Part shown: in pieces, positions 1 to 9,126 of the stretch
How positions within the stretch are numbered: position 1 is the first letter of the stretch
Layout of the letters: the number at the start of each line of letters is the position of its first letter
NCBI GenBank assembly: GCA_902788095.1
Contig: CADAIT010000002.1
Span: 11,764-75,763, forward strand
Length of the DNA: 64,000 bases
Direction: 5' to 3'
From: an uncultured Bacteroidia bacterium
Lineage (GTDB): Bacteria > Bacteroidota > Bacteroidia > Bacteroidales > UBA932
Program-made: the position numbers and the translations under genes
The notes under the pieces: generated by a model
What the model saw: only the letters and a program-made list of their open reading frames with translations
Database searches by the model: none
What the model was told of the DNA's origin: nothing

Positions 1-203
1 AACAACTCTTCCAGGTTCAGCGCTTGAACGCCAAGGAACGCAAGGTCCTGGGCAAAGCGCGTGAAGACGTTAAAGTTGTTGAGCATGATGAAGCGGACGG
101 GGTAGCGGCAACGGAGGGGTTCACCATCCTCCATATCCCGCTTGATTTCCGTCAGCAGGTCATCATAGGACTCGAACTGAATGATTTTCTCTGTAGCGTC
201 CAT
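1..203 (-). CDS. pglZ: Probable BREX-4 PglZ phosphatase, N-terminal fragment (cut by window edge)
   Basis: Only 67 codons are in the window, starting with ATG at 203 and open at position 1. The start lies 3 bases after the brxC stop, so the genes are surely co-transcribed. The peptide begins MDATEKIIQFESYDDLLTEI and continues with YPVRFIMLNNF, a hydrophobic strand typical of a folded N-terminal domain. No catalytic motif is reached. The identification as PglZ (alkaline-phosphatase superfamily core protein of BREX) rests on gene order: type 4 BREX runs brxP, brxC/pglY, pglZ, brxL. It could be another BREX accessory gene. The open frame itself is certain, the name is an inference. Confidence 0.55.
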   Translation of the reverse strand, partial: MDATEKIIQFESYDDLLTEIKRDMEDGEPLRCRYPVRFIMLNNFNVFTRFAQDLAFLGVQALNLEEL

Positions 204-206
204 AGC

Positions 207-3200
207 TTACGATAGATAGTTGGAAATGAATTCGGCCACTTCCGGGTTGTTGTCGATGATGTCAAGCACAACTTTCTGCCAGAGAACGCCGGGCATATTG
301 GCTTCTTTGACAAGCGTCTTGGCCTTCTTGACGGCATCCGGGCTGACAGGCTTTGGAGCAGCAGGTGCAGGAGGCGTAAAGAACGGCGAAGCAGGCGTGC
401 TGGCAGGCTGTGTCGAAGTTCCGGCAGGAGATGATGGAGACGGCTGCGGTGCAGGAGCCGGATTCATCTGATCCCGCTTCATAATGTAGAAGTTGAGCAC
501 GCATTCGCGCACATCGGATTCCTTGCGGAAGGCAACCTCGGACTGAAGGTGCGAAATCTCTTCAAGCAGTTCATCCCACCAGTCTCGCTGAATCTTCACG
601 GTCTTGATGGAGCTGATGAAGTTCATAAAACCGTTTTCGTAGTTCTTTGGGCTGGAGACTAACTGGGCTATGTCGACCTTCTCGCTGTTGACAAGGCGGT
701 AGAGATTCTTAATCTTGGCAATGTCGGGATTCTGATCGGCCTCCAGTACTTCGATAAGAAGTTTGATGATCTCTGCACGCTTTTCATTGATATTGTCGCA
801 GTAGGTGAGTACCCAAAGCGGGTAACGGGACTTCTGCATACAGAACTCGTTGATACCCCAGCGGACGTTGCTAAGGCTCTTTACCTCCGGAATATCCTTG
901 ATAAACTGCAGCTGGAAGACCTCGTACAGTAACTGCGTCAGTTCGCTCTCCTCTTTGGAACCGAAACGGAGCATCAGTTTGTTGTTAGACTCAGAATGAC
1001 CGTCGTTCCACATTACGAAGAGGTCCTTGATCATATCGGCCAGCTTCTCGTCCGAAATCGGCTGTGAAATGGTCGTGACAAACAAGTCTGCCTTGTGCTT
1101 GCGCATTGCATAGGAGAAGGCGACCCAGTTGGCACGGCTGGGGAAGAATCCGAACGGAGGACGCATCAGAGGAGCAAACACCTCGGAGAGCGAGAACTTG
1201 TCCACATATTTTTTCTTGGCAGCCTCTATGCACTCGTCAACCTCGCTGCATACCTGGGCAATCCACGAGCCATTCGCAATGGCAGCAGGGGTCAGACGGC
1301 ATTCTTCATCAATGAGGTGATTGTCGTTTTCCTCGAAGATGTATTTTGCCGGCATATCAGAGCCGCTGAACTTGGTAAGTTTGTCGCGGGTCTGAGACTG
1401 GAGCATCTGGAGCACCAGGGCAGGGAAGTTCTTGTTAGCAAGGAAGGTGTTGGTTATGCCTCGGTAGGCCTTAACCGATTCCATACCCTTGGTGAATACC
1501 CTATGGCTGAATTTCTTATTGATGAGTGAGTATATGTTTCCGATGATGCCTTCACTGGTCTGCTCTCCATTGAAATAAAGAGTGAAAGAACCATTGATAA
1601 GGCGATTGCCCCACTTATTCACCAGCTGCTTGGCGGCCAGGTCACTTTCCTTCTCAATAGACTCCTGATAATGGCTCTTGGCAACATTATGGCTTGCGAG
1701 AAGGCTAATAAACTTAGACCGTGATTCGTTGGTGAATACCTCCGTCGGTATGATATGGATGGAGTTCAGGAATTCAGAAGAGAAGTCCTTTACTCGATTC
1801 TCGACAGCCCGGCGCTCTTCCTCTGTCACAGCCAGGTAAATGGCCACGTGGAGCGTATTCGGCTTTTCATTGGTGTATTTGTTCAGACGACTACGCAGCA
1901 CCGGCTCCGGGTCGGAGCAAGAGAAGAGCTGCGGCTCGCACTTGCGAATCAGGTAATCACCGACTACGAATAATTTGGTGAGGTTCGCCTTGACAGCAAA
2001 GTTATAGTTGAGGAAATCAAGCGCCGACTTGAACTGGGCCGCCACTTTCTCCTCTTCTTTCCGCAGTTCTGCCGGGTTAAGGGAGCTGACAGAAATCTTG
2101 AATTCGCCAAAGACGTCGCGGGCGATGATCTGATTGGTGTCCAGGAAGCGAAGGATGTCATCCATCTTCGGCTCCAGCCGGTCATCGGCGAATAGTCCAC
2201 GGATACTCTTCTCGTTAGGAGAGATGCGGGCAATCACATCCGTGCTCTTGGTTGCGAACTGAGTGGATAGGGTATTGAGCAGGAGAATTCCTTTATATAC
2301 GCGCACATAGTCGTCTCCGGCTTCCTCTACCCGGTGGATGTGATTCTGGAAGTTTGCGGTGAAGGCCCCACACTGAGGATTTGCCAGGAAACTCTCGAAG
2401 AAGAAGTCCCAGAGCCATTCCGCCGTAAGCAATGAGCGCTGCTCATACACATACTCGTCAGTAATGAATTTGCGGAAACCTTTCTTCTCGTCGTTCATAA
2501 AGTTGACAACGGAGCGATTGGCAGAGCCGACATAATCTGACAGCTTGGAGCAAAGGAATGCACTGTACGGGTGCATAGGGAAGAGGTTCGAGATTCCGGA
2601 ACGTTCTTCTTCAACGCCGCCCTCGCAAAGATAATCGATGAGTTCGTTGAGCCGGACAGTACGGTTGTAACGAAGCTGGTCGTATCCCACCTTGTCGGAC
2701 TTGATTTCGAATGTATGGCGCATCACGCGATACGTGGACACTTCGTCCATCATATAGCGTATGGTATCGAAGCGGTCATTCATCGTGCGGACATCGTCCT
2801 TCTTGCTGCCGCTGGCCACTTGGTCTTCTACTCGGTGAGAAATCAGGAACAGGAAGAGGTTGCAGCTCTGCGCCTTTTCGGCTATGTTCTGCAGAACGTT
2901 GATACGATCACTGCCGATGGCCTCCATGATGGAGGTAAACTCATCCCAGAAGATAATGAGACCGTCGGCAATTCCTTCGTCCTCGATGGCCTTTTCAACC
3001 TCGGCAAGCCACTCGCTGACGCTTTTAGATGTGAGGGTGACGCCCACGGTGTTGTAAAGCGCTTCCTCCAACTCCATATAGGTCTGGATGTCGTTGGCTT
3101 CAAGACGAGCGATCACTCTCTCCGGAGTAGGGGCGATGTCGTGCAGTTCATCGTGCTTATTGATGGCGTCCTGGGTGTAACTGTCGTGGTCCTTGACATA

Positions 3201-3680
3201 CTGAATGGCACTTTCAAAATCAGACTTCACCACGATATTACCATGACCGGCTGCCATCAGGGCGTTCTTTACTTCTCGCTGGAGAGAGAGGGAGAAGCGG
3301 CGCAGATCGTATGCGCCCTCGACACCCTTGATAACCACAGAGAAGAAATGCTTGTTTTTACGATAGTTAACGAGCTGGTTGCGCAGACTGGCGTCCTCGA
3401 TCTTCTTGGTGTAGAACTCAATGTCACCGAAACTGTCGCAGAGTAGATGCCGGACGACGGAACTGGCGTGGGATTTACCGGTTCCGAAGGTGCCCTGAAC
3501 CCAAATGCTTTTGCGCTTGGATTTGTCGGCGGAGGAGACTGCCGTAAGCGTACGCTGCAGCAGGTCGCAAAATTGGTGTGTGGGTATGAAGGATGCCCAG
3601 AGATTGTTGCTGGAATCTGCGGTAATGTCATATACCGGCAGGTAATCCTGCATTTGGATATAATCTGAATAACGTGCCAT
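207..3680 (-). CDS. brxC: BREX system P-loop ATPase BrxC/PglY
   Basis: This 1157-residue protein has an N-terminal P-loop NTPase with Walker A GTFGTGKS at residues 63-70 followed by H, the form seen in BrxC/PglY of BREX systems, and Walker B LIIFWDEF at 241-248. The remainder is a long helical region. Near the C-terminus there is a proline/alanine-rich linker (PAPAPQPSPSSPAG and on) before a last helical domain of about 50 residues. BrxC ATPases are essential core components of BREX phage-exclusion complexes in the cytoplasm. It lies 20 bases downstream of brxP and 3 bases upstream of the probable pglZ. A generic DUF499-like defence ATPase is the main alternative. The gene order makes BREX-4 the best reading. 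Confidence 0.8.
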   Translation of the reverse strand: MARYSDYIQMQDYLPVYDITADSSNNLWASFIPTHQFCDLLQRTLTAVSSADKSKRKSIWVQGTFGTGKSHASSVVRHLLCDSFGDIEFYTKKIEDASLRNQLVNYRKNKHFFSVVIKGVEGAYDLRRFSLSLQREVKNALMAAGHGNIVVKSDFESAIQYVKDHDSYTQDAINKHDELHDIAPTPERVIARLEANDIQTYMELEEALYNTVGVTLTSKSVSEWLAEVEKAIEDEGIADGLIIFWDEFTSIMEAIGSDRINVLQNIAEKAQSCNLFLFLISHRVEDQVASGSKKDDVRTMNDRFDTIRYMMDEVSTYRVMRHTFEIKSDKVGYDQLRYNRTVRLNELIDYLCEGGVEEERSGISNLFPMHPYSAFLCSKLSDYVGSANRSVVNFMNDEKKGFRKFITDEYVYEQRSLLTAEWLWDFFFESFLANPQCGAFTANFQNHIHRVEEAGDDYVRVYKGILLLNTLSTQFATKSTDVIARISPNEKSIRGLFADDRLEPKMDDILRFLDTNQIIARDVFGEFKISVSSLNPAELRKEEEKVAAQFKSALDFLNYNFAVKANLTKLFVVGDYLIRKCEPQLFSCSDPEPVLRSRLNKYTNEKPNTLHVAIYLAVTEEERRAVENRVKDFSSEFLNSIHIIPTEVFTNESRSKFISLLASHNVAKSHYQESIEKESDLAAKQLVNKWGNRLINGSFTLYFNGEQTSEGIIGNIYSLINKKFSHRVFTKGMESVKAYRGITNTFLANKNFPALVLQMLQSQTRDKLTKFSGSDMPAKYIFEENDNHLIDEECRLTPAAIANGSWIAQVCSEVDECIEAAKKKYVDKFSLSEVFAPLMRPPFGFFPSRANWVAFSYAMRKHKADLFVTTISQPISDEKLADMIKDLFVMWNDGHSESNNKLMLRFGSKEESELTQLLYEVFQLQFIKDIPEVKSLSNVRWGINEFCMQKSRYPLWVLTYCDNINEKRAEIIKLLIEVLEADQNPDIAKIKNLYRLVNSEKVDIAQLVSSPKNYENGFMNFISSIKTVKIQRDWWDELLEEISHLQSEVAFRKESDVRECVLNFYIMKRDQMNPAPAPQPSPSSPAGTSTQPASTPASPFFTPPAPAAPKPVSPDAVKKAKTLVKEANMPGVLWQKVVLDIIDNNPEVAEFISNYLS

Positions 3681-3700
3681 AGTTTCGTGTATCTGGGTGG

Positions 3701-6256
3701 TTAAAGCATCATCTTAATAATATCTGCGGAAGAGATGTCCTCTCGCAGATTAATGTTGTCGAGGCCCAAGTTGAGCTGAACATTCAATACGTGATTCCGC
3801 TCTTCCTGAAGGGTGCGAAGGATACGCTCAAATGCAGGACGATCTATACCAAACTGACGATAAATACCTTCATCTTGACCTTCCGAGAAAAACTCGGATA
3901 CTGTGAGGGAGCGACGATCTTTCCTCTCCGCATAAAGGTATAAGGAATAGGCGACGGCAGCGATGGAAACATCGTTGTATGTCTTTCTCATCACCGCCAA
4001 TTTTCCGCTTTCCTTAGCCAAAACGACAAGTAGCGGGTCACGGCTCAATGAACTCTCTTTGAATGTATTTATAAGTGAATTAAGAGGGTTGCTCAAAGTG
4101 CGGCCTTTGAGGTCAGGATATGAATCTTGGAGGATAACATCCATTTCCGCCCTCGAGTACATCCGCTCAAATCCAATAGCAGAATGGAACCAGTGACAAA
4201 TTTCAGAATTTGCGCACAGATTAATGAAGATAATCTCCCAAACCAGTTTGGGGTTTGTGGGATAAAGGGACATCAACTTCATACCAATTTCGGAAATCTC
4301 CTTGGTCTCTTCTTTGAGAATCTTAGCCTCTCGTAGCCAGTTAGTAAAAGGAGGAATCTGATAATCCATATTAAGGCCGTGCTCCTCGTTATCGAAGAAG
4401 GTCTCATAACTGTCAAAAAACTTGCGAAGCCAATTCTCGCGTAAGCCCATGCCGTCGTTGTAACGATTGATGCCGGATTTGGTCTGTTTCATATTGCTGG
4501 TGTTATTATTTGTCGGATTGTCGCCGTATGATGCGCTAACAGACGCTGCTGTAATGCAGCCCTTTTCATTGAAGTCAAGGCACTTGTAGCAGTGAACGCA
4601 TTTATTCTTATCCACAGATGCGATAGGAGTAACCGCCAGAGCGCCAGTAGGGCACTCGACCTCGCATACCTCGCAGTGGACGCAATATGTTGTTTTGAAG
4701 AGTATCTTCTTCAAACGGCTGATGAGAATAACGTCACCGCCAGTATCACCAAATTCAAAAGAAAGGGAGTCGTCTTTGAAATACTGTATCTTGAATGTGT
4801 AAACGACTTTGTTGTACTTCAGCTTCCCATCAATGATACTGTCATTTTGGGTGTATGTGTACGGACCGAGAATCTTAAGCCAGGTCAATAGACTCTCTTT
4901 CGGATTATGAAGAATAGCCTTGAATGTAGGATTGATGGAAACGATGTTGATCGTGGACTTCGTTTTCAAATCACGTCCGCCAGCTCTCATTTTCCATCGC
5001 CCAGTCTTAATGTAGTTTTGGACACCTTCAACATTGTTCGAATGAAGGCTATTCTCGATCCAGGAAATGAATGGTTTAATGGTCTCAGGATAGAGTTTCC
5101 CGCACAGGTCTTCACTCCAGCCAGAAGAATAGGGGCAAAGTATACACCCCACGCGAGACAGTCCTTTTCTATATGATTTATTGAAGGGGAGACCGTAGAG
5201 CAGAATGTATAGATAAATCTCGGTAGCGTTCCAATCAAGAATGGGACTGACGTTAATCATATTGTTATGCTTAACGTTTTTTCCAATCCGCGAACGACCC
5301 GAGCGGCTCACACTTTCTTCGGCACGAACTCCATCAAACAGTAGAACGTGAGGTTGTTTCTTGCCACCGTTAATCTCTTTTAGCTTCTTCGCCAGAGGAG
5401 CGGACTTCATTACGCTACAGCACCAACGATGGATGCGGCTCGGTGAGCCGAGGTTATCCCAATAATACATAATCGGCTGCTCGTTCCGGGCAACATAGAA
5501 AGCCAGTTTCGGGTATCGTTCGGTGTAGTATTTCTTTGTCTCCTCGTAGAGCTCAAGTGACGTGGGGAGCTCGTACCCAGTGTCAGAATAAATGACAGAA
5601 AAATCTGTGTTGGGGACTACACGAGCAACCAAATCAAGAAGAACCTGCGAATCCTTCCCGCCAGAGAATGAAACCACGAATTCATCTATCTTGCTGGCAA
5701 GCACGGCCCCCTTTCCTTGAGCATTTGCTTCGCTCTCGGGCATTATATCAAAGCTGTCGCAAGACTCTTTAACGACGACCTGCTTCTCTCCCGTTTTTTT
5801 CTCCAGGCGAGCTGCCAAGGCTTGGAAATCAATGTCGGGATTGGTCTCTGAAGCCTTCGTGATTCCCTTGTAACGTCGATAAATACTATTGATAAACTCC
5901 ATCGCCTCATGCTCTATTAAGAACATTGAGTCGTCATTCGCTTCGCGCAGAGCATCAATATCAATAGGGGTAAGGACAATATTCTTCCCTTCAGGAGTGA
6001 TAATGATTTCGGGATCATCATACAGGTTGCCACCTTTCACCTCCATCACAAGCACGCCACAATAGAAGTAGCGGCGGTCACAGGCCCACAGAAGGGGAGC
6101 CTCTGAGTGGGGATAGACCCAGCCCATATGATTTAATCCAAGGAGATCCAGCTCTTCGTAAAAAACTGGCCTCGGTGCTATGCCGAGGGCTTCTCCTGCC
6201 GATGACATCGTGAGTATCACTCCATTATGTGGTCTGTCCCAGACAATCTTGAACAT
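3701..6256 (-). CDS. brxP: BREX-4 BrxP: PAPS-reductase domain, 4Fe-4S centre and DUF4007 fused
   Basis: The start is set at ATG 6256 (MFKIVWDRPHNG), because a strong promoter places the transcript start near 6273; this gives 851 residues. After an N-terminal domain of about 190 residues comes the PAPS reductase/PP-loop signature SFSGGKDS (about 196-203), then YSDTGYELP and RIHRWCCSVMK. A cysteine pair CILCP follows. Further on is a ferredoxin-like set CVHCEVCEVECPTGAL plus CVHCYKCL (roughly residues 515-550). The last 250 or so residues (from NRYNDGMGLRENW) look like DUF4007. In type 4 BREX the usual methylase PglX is replaced by BrxP, a PAPS-reductase protein related to DndC of phosphorothioate modification. 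DNA sulfur chemistry is therefore plausible but unproven. It heads the cargo operon. Confidence 0.75.
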   Translation of the reverse strand: MFKIVWDRPHNGVILTMSSAGEALGIAPRPVFYEELDLLGLNHMGWVYPHSEAPLLWACDRRYFYCGVLVMEVKGGNLYDDPEIIITPEGKNIVLTPIDIDALREANDDSMFLIEHEAMEFINSIYRRYKGITKASETNPDIDFQALAARLEKKTGEKQVVVKESCDSFDIMPESEANAQGKGAVLASKIDEFVVSFSGGKDSQVLLDLVARVVPNTDFSVIYSDTGYELPTSLELYEETKKYYTERYPKLAFYVARNEQPIMYYWDNLGSPSRIHRWCCSVMKSAPLAKKLKEINGGKKQPHVLLFDGVRAEESVSRSGRSRIGKNVKHNNMINVSPILDWNATEIYLYILLYGLPFNKSYRKGLSRVGCILCPYSSGWSEDLCGKLYPETIKPFISWIENSLHSNNVEGVQNYIKTGRWKMRAGGRDLKTKSTINIVSINPTFKAILHNPKESLLTWLKILGPYTYTQNDSIIDGKLKYNKVVYTFKIQYFKDDSLSFEFGDTGGDVILISRLKKILFKTTYCVHCEVCEVECPTGALAVTPIASVDKNKCVHCYKCLDFNEKGCITAASVSASYGDNPTNNNTSNMKQTKSGINRYNDGMGLRENWLRKFFDSYETFFDNEEHGLNMDYQIPPFTNWLREAKILKEETKEISEIGMKLMSLYPTNPKLVWEIIFINLCANSEICHWFHSAIGFERMYSRAEMDVILQDSYPDLKGRTLSNPLNSLINTFKESSLSRDPLLVVLAKESGKLAVMRKTYNDVSIAAVAYSLYLYAERKDRRSLTVSEFFSEGQDEGIYRQFGIDRPAFERILRTLQEERNHVLNVQLNLGLDNINLREDISSADIIKMML

Positions 6257-6279
6257 AAAAATCCATTTATAACTGATGA

Positions 6280-6310
6280 CAAATATAGGCAAATATTTTG
6301 ATTTTACAAA
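6280..6310 (-). promoter_or_regulatory. Promoter of the BREX-4 cargo operon
   Basis: On the minus strand TTTG (plus 6307-6310), 19 bases, then TATATTTG (plus 6280-6287) matches the Bacteroidota -33/-7 consensus. The predicted transcript start is near 6273, about 17 bases before the brxP ATG at 6256. It shows that the cargo is transcribed independently of the element's replication genes. Confidence 0.7.
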
Positions 6311-6356
6311 TTCTGTGATTTTATTTTTATAGAAATTACGAGTTTATTTATTTGTG

Positions 6357-6385
6357 AAAAATAAGCCCCGCCGGAGTGGTGGGGC
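6357..6385 (-). terminator. Intrinsic terminator after the DUF3987 gene
   Basis: On the minus strand GCCCCACC, loop ACTCC, GGCGGGGC (plus 6365-6385, one mispair) is followed by TTATTTTT. It lies 7 bases after the stop of the DUF3987 gene and separates the element's core genes from the BREX operon. Confidence 0.75.
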
Positions 6386-6391
6386 CTATCA

Positions 6392-8155
6392 TCAGGGCTT
6401 GCGATACTGACCGTGGAACGCTCGGACCAGTTTTCCTTCTTTACAAAAGGTCTGTATGTATCGTTCGGCTGATCGCTGAGGGATATTGAGTTTCTGCGCC
6501 AGGGAGAGGTAGGTCTCCCGACTGAAATCTGGCGGCAACTGGTCGTAGAATGCTTGCTTAGCTTCCGTCTTCTCCGAGAGAGCGGATACCGCCGTCGAGG
6601 TAGGCAGGGACTCGAATACTTTCGCCGTATGTTTGAGAAGGACCTGAACCATCGACAATGCGTTCTGGAAGTCGGTATCGGAGCAGAAGACAATCTGCTG
6701 CATGGGCACGTTCTCCATGAAGCGCAGCGCCGTCATGACCATCGCGATACGGTAGGTGATCAACCCGAGACGGCGGATAGAACCGACAATGTCAAGGCCG
6801 TAGAGCTGGGCGTATTCCGTCTGGACGGAGCGGAAGAAATCATTGAATTCTTGCTCCTGAGGCGTCGTGAAGCGGAAGGTCATAGGTTCGGCTGCCTGCA
6901 TCTGTGTATAGAGGTAGTCGAACCGTTTGCCCAGCTCGTCAAAGCATTCCTCCATCGTCTTGTCAGAAGAACCGGCGAAGACATCGTTCCATACCAGGGC
7001 TACGTCGATGGAATAGAAGATGAACCTGCTGAAAAGACCATTTTCGGCATCCGGGATCAGGCTGAGCACCTGACGCGGAGTGCCGGACAGAACAGCGGAA
7101 AGGCGTGGTATCTTCAACTCTACAAACTCCCGGTCCTTGCGCCGGTTGTAGCTGATGGATTCGTGGTGAAACGCCTTGCGAAGCGCATCAGAATAGTTTC
7201 CGTGCTCGGACTTGAACGTGGTTGCGAGCGTGTCGCCCTCGGTTTCAAACATCAGGCCCACACCGTCGTTGTCGTTAAGCGTCTGGCACATGGCCGTGGC
7301 GCTGCTATTCGCCGGCATGATGAGTGTCTTCATCGCAACTTCCTTGGGACGGGACACCCCCTCCTTGCGGCTGCTCTTGAGAAACGCTGTCATCTCCTCA
7401 TCGTAGGTTGCCTTGAGCCGAGCGTATTCCTCACGGAGTTTCTCGTGAATGGGCATTACGATGTTTTTACAGAGGGAGAGGCGACCCTTGCCAGCAGACG
7501 CCTGGGCGGTCACGAATAAATAAAGGTTCGCGTACACGCGCCTGCGATCATATACGCCAGAGAAGTTCGGCAGGCACGCCGATATTGCCGTGACGGTGCC
7601 AAGAATCAGCAGGTCGGCATCCATCGCCGAGTTGGAGAAGGATACGATGCGCTGAAGGAAATCCGGGAGGTCACCTTTCACAAGATCGGAGAACGTGGGC
7701 ATTGGCTCTGGCGGGTCTTCTGCCGCAACCGCCATTTCCGCCACTGGCGGAGTTGGCGGAGGTGTGACGGATTGGCGCTTGATTGATACGGATACACCAG
7801 CCTGTTGAGCCAGGTGGAAGAAAGTGCTGATGTTTACCTTTCCGCTTCCTGTAGCCATGCAGGAGGAGTACTTCTTATCGGCTTCCTGCTCGTCATAACC
7901 GGGATAGAAGCGGCTAAGCCGCTGGAAATAGGAACGTCCAGCCTCGCCCAACTCTCCGGCAAGGGCGAAGCCGAGATCCAGCCAGTCCTGGTAGTTGGCG
8001 GTAATATCGATGCCAGCCGCCTCGATGCGCTGGGTGACGATTTCAATGTCGCTATCCTGAAGGTTCTCCGGAACAGCGACCGGTACTGAAGGAGCGGACT
8101 CCCTCTGCTGAGGCTGGGGAGTCCACTCGGTTAAGTTGAATTTCTTCTTGGTCAT
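6392..8155 (-). CDS. PriCT-2 / DUF3987 primase-helicase-like protein
   Basis: This 587-residue protein is of the kind found in Bacteroidota integrative elements and prophages. Residues about 35-120 (DIEIVTQRIEAAGIDITANY to FFHLAQQAG) resemble a PriCT-2 primase C-terminal domain. The rest (about 150-500) is DUF3987, with a degenerate P-loop-like ASAGKGRLS near residue 215. The C-terminal 60 residues look like a winged helix (SRETYLSLAQKLNIPQRSAE). The start overlaps the BT4734-like gene by 4 bases (ATGA at 8152-8155), implying translational coupling, and the two probably act together in element replication. No catalytic residues can be assigned with certainty. The activity is inferred from family context. 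Confidence 0.75.
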   Translation of the reverse strand: MTKKKFNLTEWTPQPQQRESAPSVPVAVPENLQDSDIEIVTQRIEAAGIDITANYQDWLDLGFALAGELGEAGRSYFQRLSRFYPGYDEQEADKKYSSCMATGSGKVNISTFFHLAQQAGVSVSIKRQSVTPPPTPPVAEMAVAAEDPPEPMPTFSDLVKGDLPDFLQRIVSFSNSAMDADLLILGTVTAISACLPNFSGVYDRRRVYANLYLFVTAQASAGKGRLSLCKNIVMPIHEKLREEYARLKATYDEEMTAFLKSSRKEGVSRPKEVAMKTLIMPANSSATAMCQTLNDNDGVGLMFETEGDTLATTFKSEHGNYSDALRKAFHHESISYNRRKDREFVELKIPRLSAVLSGTPRQVLSLIPDAENGLFSRFIFYSIDVALVWNDVFAGSSDKTMEECFDELGKRFDYLYTQMQAAEPMTFRFTTPQEQEFNDFFRSVQTEYAQLYGLDIVGSIRRLGLITYRIAMVMTALRFMENVPMQQIVFCSDTDFQNALSMVQVLLKHTAKVFESLPTSTAVSALSEKTEAKQAFYDQLPPDFSRETYLSLAQKLNIPQRSAERYIQTFCKEGKLVRAFHGQYRKP

Positions 8156-9126
8156 TTTTCAAGGAGTTTTGGATAGATGTACGCGTCGGGATCGAACGGA
8201 AGATAGCAGGCACGTGATACGTTGCTGCAGTTGATGTCCACGTCAATCCGGTAAGTGTAGGCGACATAGGCCGCTATTGACTCGTAGAAGCTCTTATGGG
8301 TGCCTTCCGTAATGTCAATGGGTATCACCCACTTCAAGCCGTCTCCGGAAGGGCTACGGAACAATAATTGGGTCTCAAAGTACTCGTCCTGCAGCAAACG
8401 CTGGAACAATCCCTCAAGGTCAGTCACGTGATCAAAGTCGATGCATATCAACCCGGAGTGCGCTACCAGATCCCTGTCGTTGCGGGTAGCAAACGTGCCG
8501 GAGAAGGTGGCATAGTCGAATGCTGTTGACTTGAAGCGCTTAGCGGCCTTCTTGTCAGTCATGGCGCGGAGCCGTTCGGTTCGTTCCCTGGCGTAATCGC
8601 TGGTGATGTACTTGTAGATGTCCACCACGTTGGCGGTACGACACGGCTTAAGATTCTGTATGGGCGCACGGAAGAAGGAGAAAGGCCGGATGGATATGGT
8701 CTCTTCCTTAGGCTCCTCCGTGGGCAGATCTTTCAGCTGTGCATATTTCCGGACGGAGTAGAAACTGCGTTCCTCGCCGATATGCAAGAACATCTCCTGG
8801 TTGAGCGTATCCAGCAGTTCGTCACCGGTCTGATGGTAGTGCAACTCGGCGAAATCAAATGCGTCGCCTTCAGGAATGGCACCGTCAAGGTCTTTATGCA
8901 AGGCCCATTCGGCAGACATCGCTTTCCCGGGAACTTCCTTGTGTAGCCATACGTGGAGTGTAGGCTTGTCGCCGTTGAACGGATTGCGGGTAAGCCCGCA
9001 ATCACGTCCGACGACTTTGAGAACGACTTCTCCGGGATAGTAAATCCGGAGGATGTGAGCGTAGATACCCAGCCCGTAGTGGGTTTTGGCGAGGACAGCC
9101 TCGCGTGTCAGCTTACTGTTCTCCAT
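8152..9126 (-). CDS. BT4734-like (VirE N-terminal / AEP primase-like) protein
   Basis: The start is taken at ATG 9126 (MENSKLTREAVLAKTHYGLG), which overlaps the preceding HTH gene by 14 bases; an ATG at 9171 would lengthen it by 15 residues. The 324-residue protein contains the BT4734/BF3469 signature: LICIDFDHV, LLFRSPSGDGLKWVIP and SRACYLPFDPDAY. These are the acidic, SGxGxK and R/D positions of archaeo-eukaryotic-type primase folds. In Bacteroidota mobile elements this protein precedes a PriCT/DUF3987 protein, as here. The inferred role is primer synthesis for element replication. Enzymatic activity has not been shown by anything in the sequence beyond the motifs. Confidence 0.75.
   Translation of the reverse strand: MENSKLTREAVLAKTHYGLGIYAHILRIYYPGEVVLKVVGRDCGLTRNPFNGDKPTLHVWLHKEVPGKAMSAEWALHKDLDGAIPEGDAFDFAELHYHQTGDELLDTLNQEMFLHIGEERSFYSVRKYAQLKDLPTEEPKEETISIRPFSFFRAPIQNLKPCRTANVVDIYKYITSDYARERTERLRAMTDKKAAKRFKSTAFDYATFSGTFATRNDRDLVAHSGLICIDFDHVTDLEGLFQRLLQDEYFETQLLFRSPSGDGLKWVIPIDITEGTHKSFYESIAAYVAYTYRIDVDINCSNVSRACYLPFDPDAYIYPKLLEK

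Noticed and set aside
981-1010. TCAGAATGACCG in brxC as another dispersed repeat copy
   Set aside because: Only about 10 bases match and the flanks do not follow the consensus.
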